NCBI GenBank assembly: GCA_028709465.1
Contig: JAQVWY010000002.1
Coordinates: forward strand, 16,589 to 80,588
Source of the DNA: Tissierellia bacterium
GTDB taxonomy: Bacteria > Bacillota > Clostridia > Tissierellales > Sedimentibacteraceae
Length of the DNA: 64,000 nucleotides
Direction of reading: 5' to 3'
A program made the translations under genes and the position numbers. This document shows, in pieces, positions 63,968 to 64,000 of the stretch (its first letter is position 1; every line of letters begins with the position of its first letter). The notes under the pieces were generated by a model that was not told where the DNA came from, searched no databases, and saw only the letters and a list, made by a program, of their open reading frames with translations.

Positions 63968-64000
63968 TAATGACCTATCTAATTATTTAGAGGCTTTTTT
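63968..64000 (+). repeat. Start of another hairpin repeat, cut by window end
   Basis: TTAATGACCTAT...TTTAGAGGCTTTTTT is close to the left arm of the 115-bp repeat unit (TTAATGACCTAC...TTCAGAGGTTTTTT). The right arm lies outside the window. Confidence 0.55.

Noticed and set aside
1..64000. Prophage or defence island
   Set aside because: No phage structural, integrase, restriction or known defence genes were found; the only mobile traces are repeats and one IS remnant.

Overview
The window is chromosomal DNA from a low-GC, spore-forming, anaerobic member of the Firmicutes, class Clostridia. The signs are AT-rich codon use, strong AGGAGG-type ribosome binding sites, frequent TTG starts, a sporulation sigma factor K with its pro-sequence, a T-box in front of aspS, IreB, RNase J, a class III fructose-1,6-bisphosphatase, and several radical SAM enzymes. 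A relative of Sedimentibacter or Tissierella would fit, but that is a guess from gene content. No rRNA, tRNA, CRISPR array, prophage or complete insertion sequence was seen.

Layout. 1-10.4 kb: a cut-off GNAT acetyltransferase, small membrane proteins, a DUF4003 protein, class III fbp, a PdaA-like deacetylase, VanZ, and a chemoreceptor flanked by inverted copies of a dispersed repeat. 10.5-18 kb: an AmmeMemoRadiSam pair, an acyl-ACP thioesterase, an ornithine-cyclodeaminase-family gene divergent from an XRE regulator, and a radical SAM/DUF4130 pair linked to DNA metabolism. 18-26 kb: a secreted CAP protein, T-box-aspS, an RseC-like protein, rarA with two unknown genes, and galK-galT. 26.5-41 kb: a DUF3343-like gene, a triple 115-bp repeat, iscR-nifS-iscU, then alaS-ireB-ruvX-DUF1292-fur-rnj and mltG-trmR-U32. 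This order resembles the alaS-yrzL-yrrK-yrzB-yrrLMNO region of Bacillus, interrupted here by an aldo/keto reductase and a peroxiredoxin block. 41-49 kb: sigK, a Met/Pro/Asn repeat protein, a histidinol-phosphatase-like PHP protein, a mannose-family PTS with fused IIC-IID, nadD-yqeK-rsfS, ridA and nfo. 49-64 kb: an LtaS-type sulfatase, a copper-amine-oxidase-N domain protein, a MATE/flavin-type pair, a PqqD-OPT transporter pair, TauE/SafE beside an IS3-type remnant, a sigma-54 activator with its likely target secondary alcohol dehydrogenase, an NlpC/P60 hydrolase with an overlapping leader ORF, and a lysine-2,3-aminomutase-like enzyme.

How genes work together. The isc block makes Fe-S clusters that the many radical SAM and ferredoxin-type proteins here would need. 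mltG, PdaA, NlpC, CAP and LtaS act on the envelope. trmR with the U32 protein should modify wobble uridine in tRNA. The 58-61 kb module looks like a self-contained sigma-54 regulon: activator, terminator, palindrome, -24/-12 promoter, alcohol dehydrogenase.

Most unusual sequence features: a repeat family whose 14-nt hairpin loop is kept while the stems change (26885-27229 and about 37430-37482); convergent genes whose stop codon lies in the loop of a shared terminator (three cases); inverted repeats around the chemoreceptor; and the leader ORF overlapping the NlpC/P60 start. I found no clear defence island or evidently new multi-gene system; the best candidates for undescribed biology are the PqqD-OPT pair, the conserved-loop hairpins, and the mutually exclusive helices at 18092-18172.
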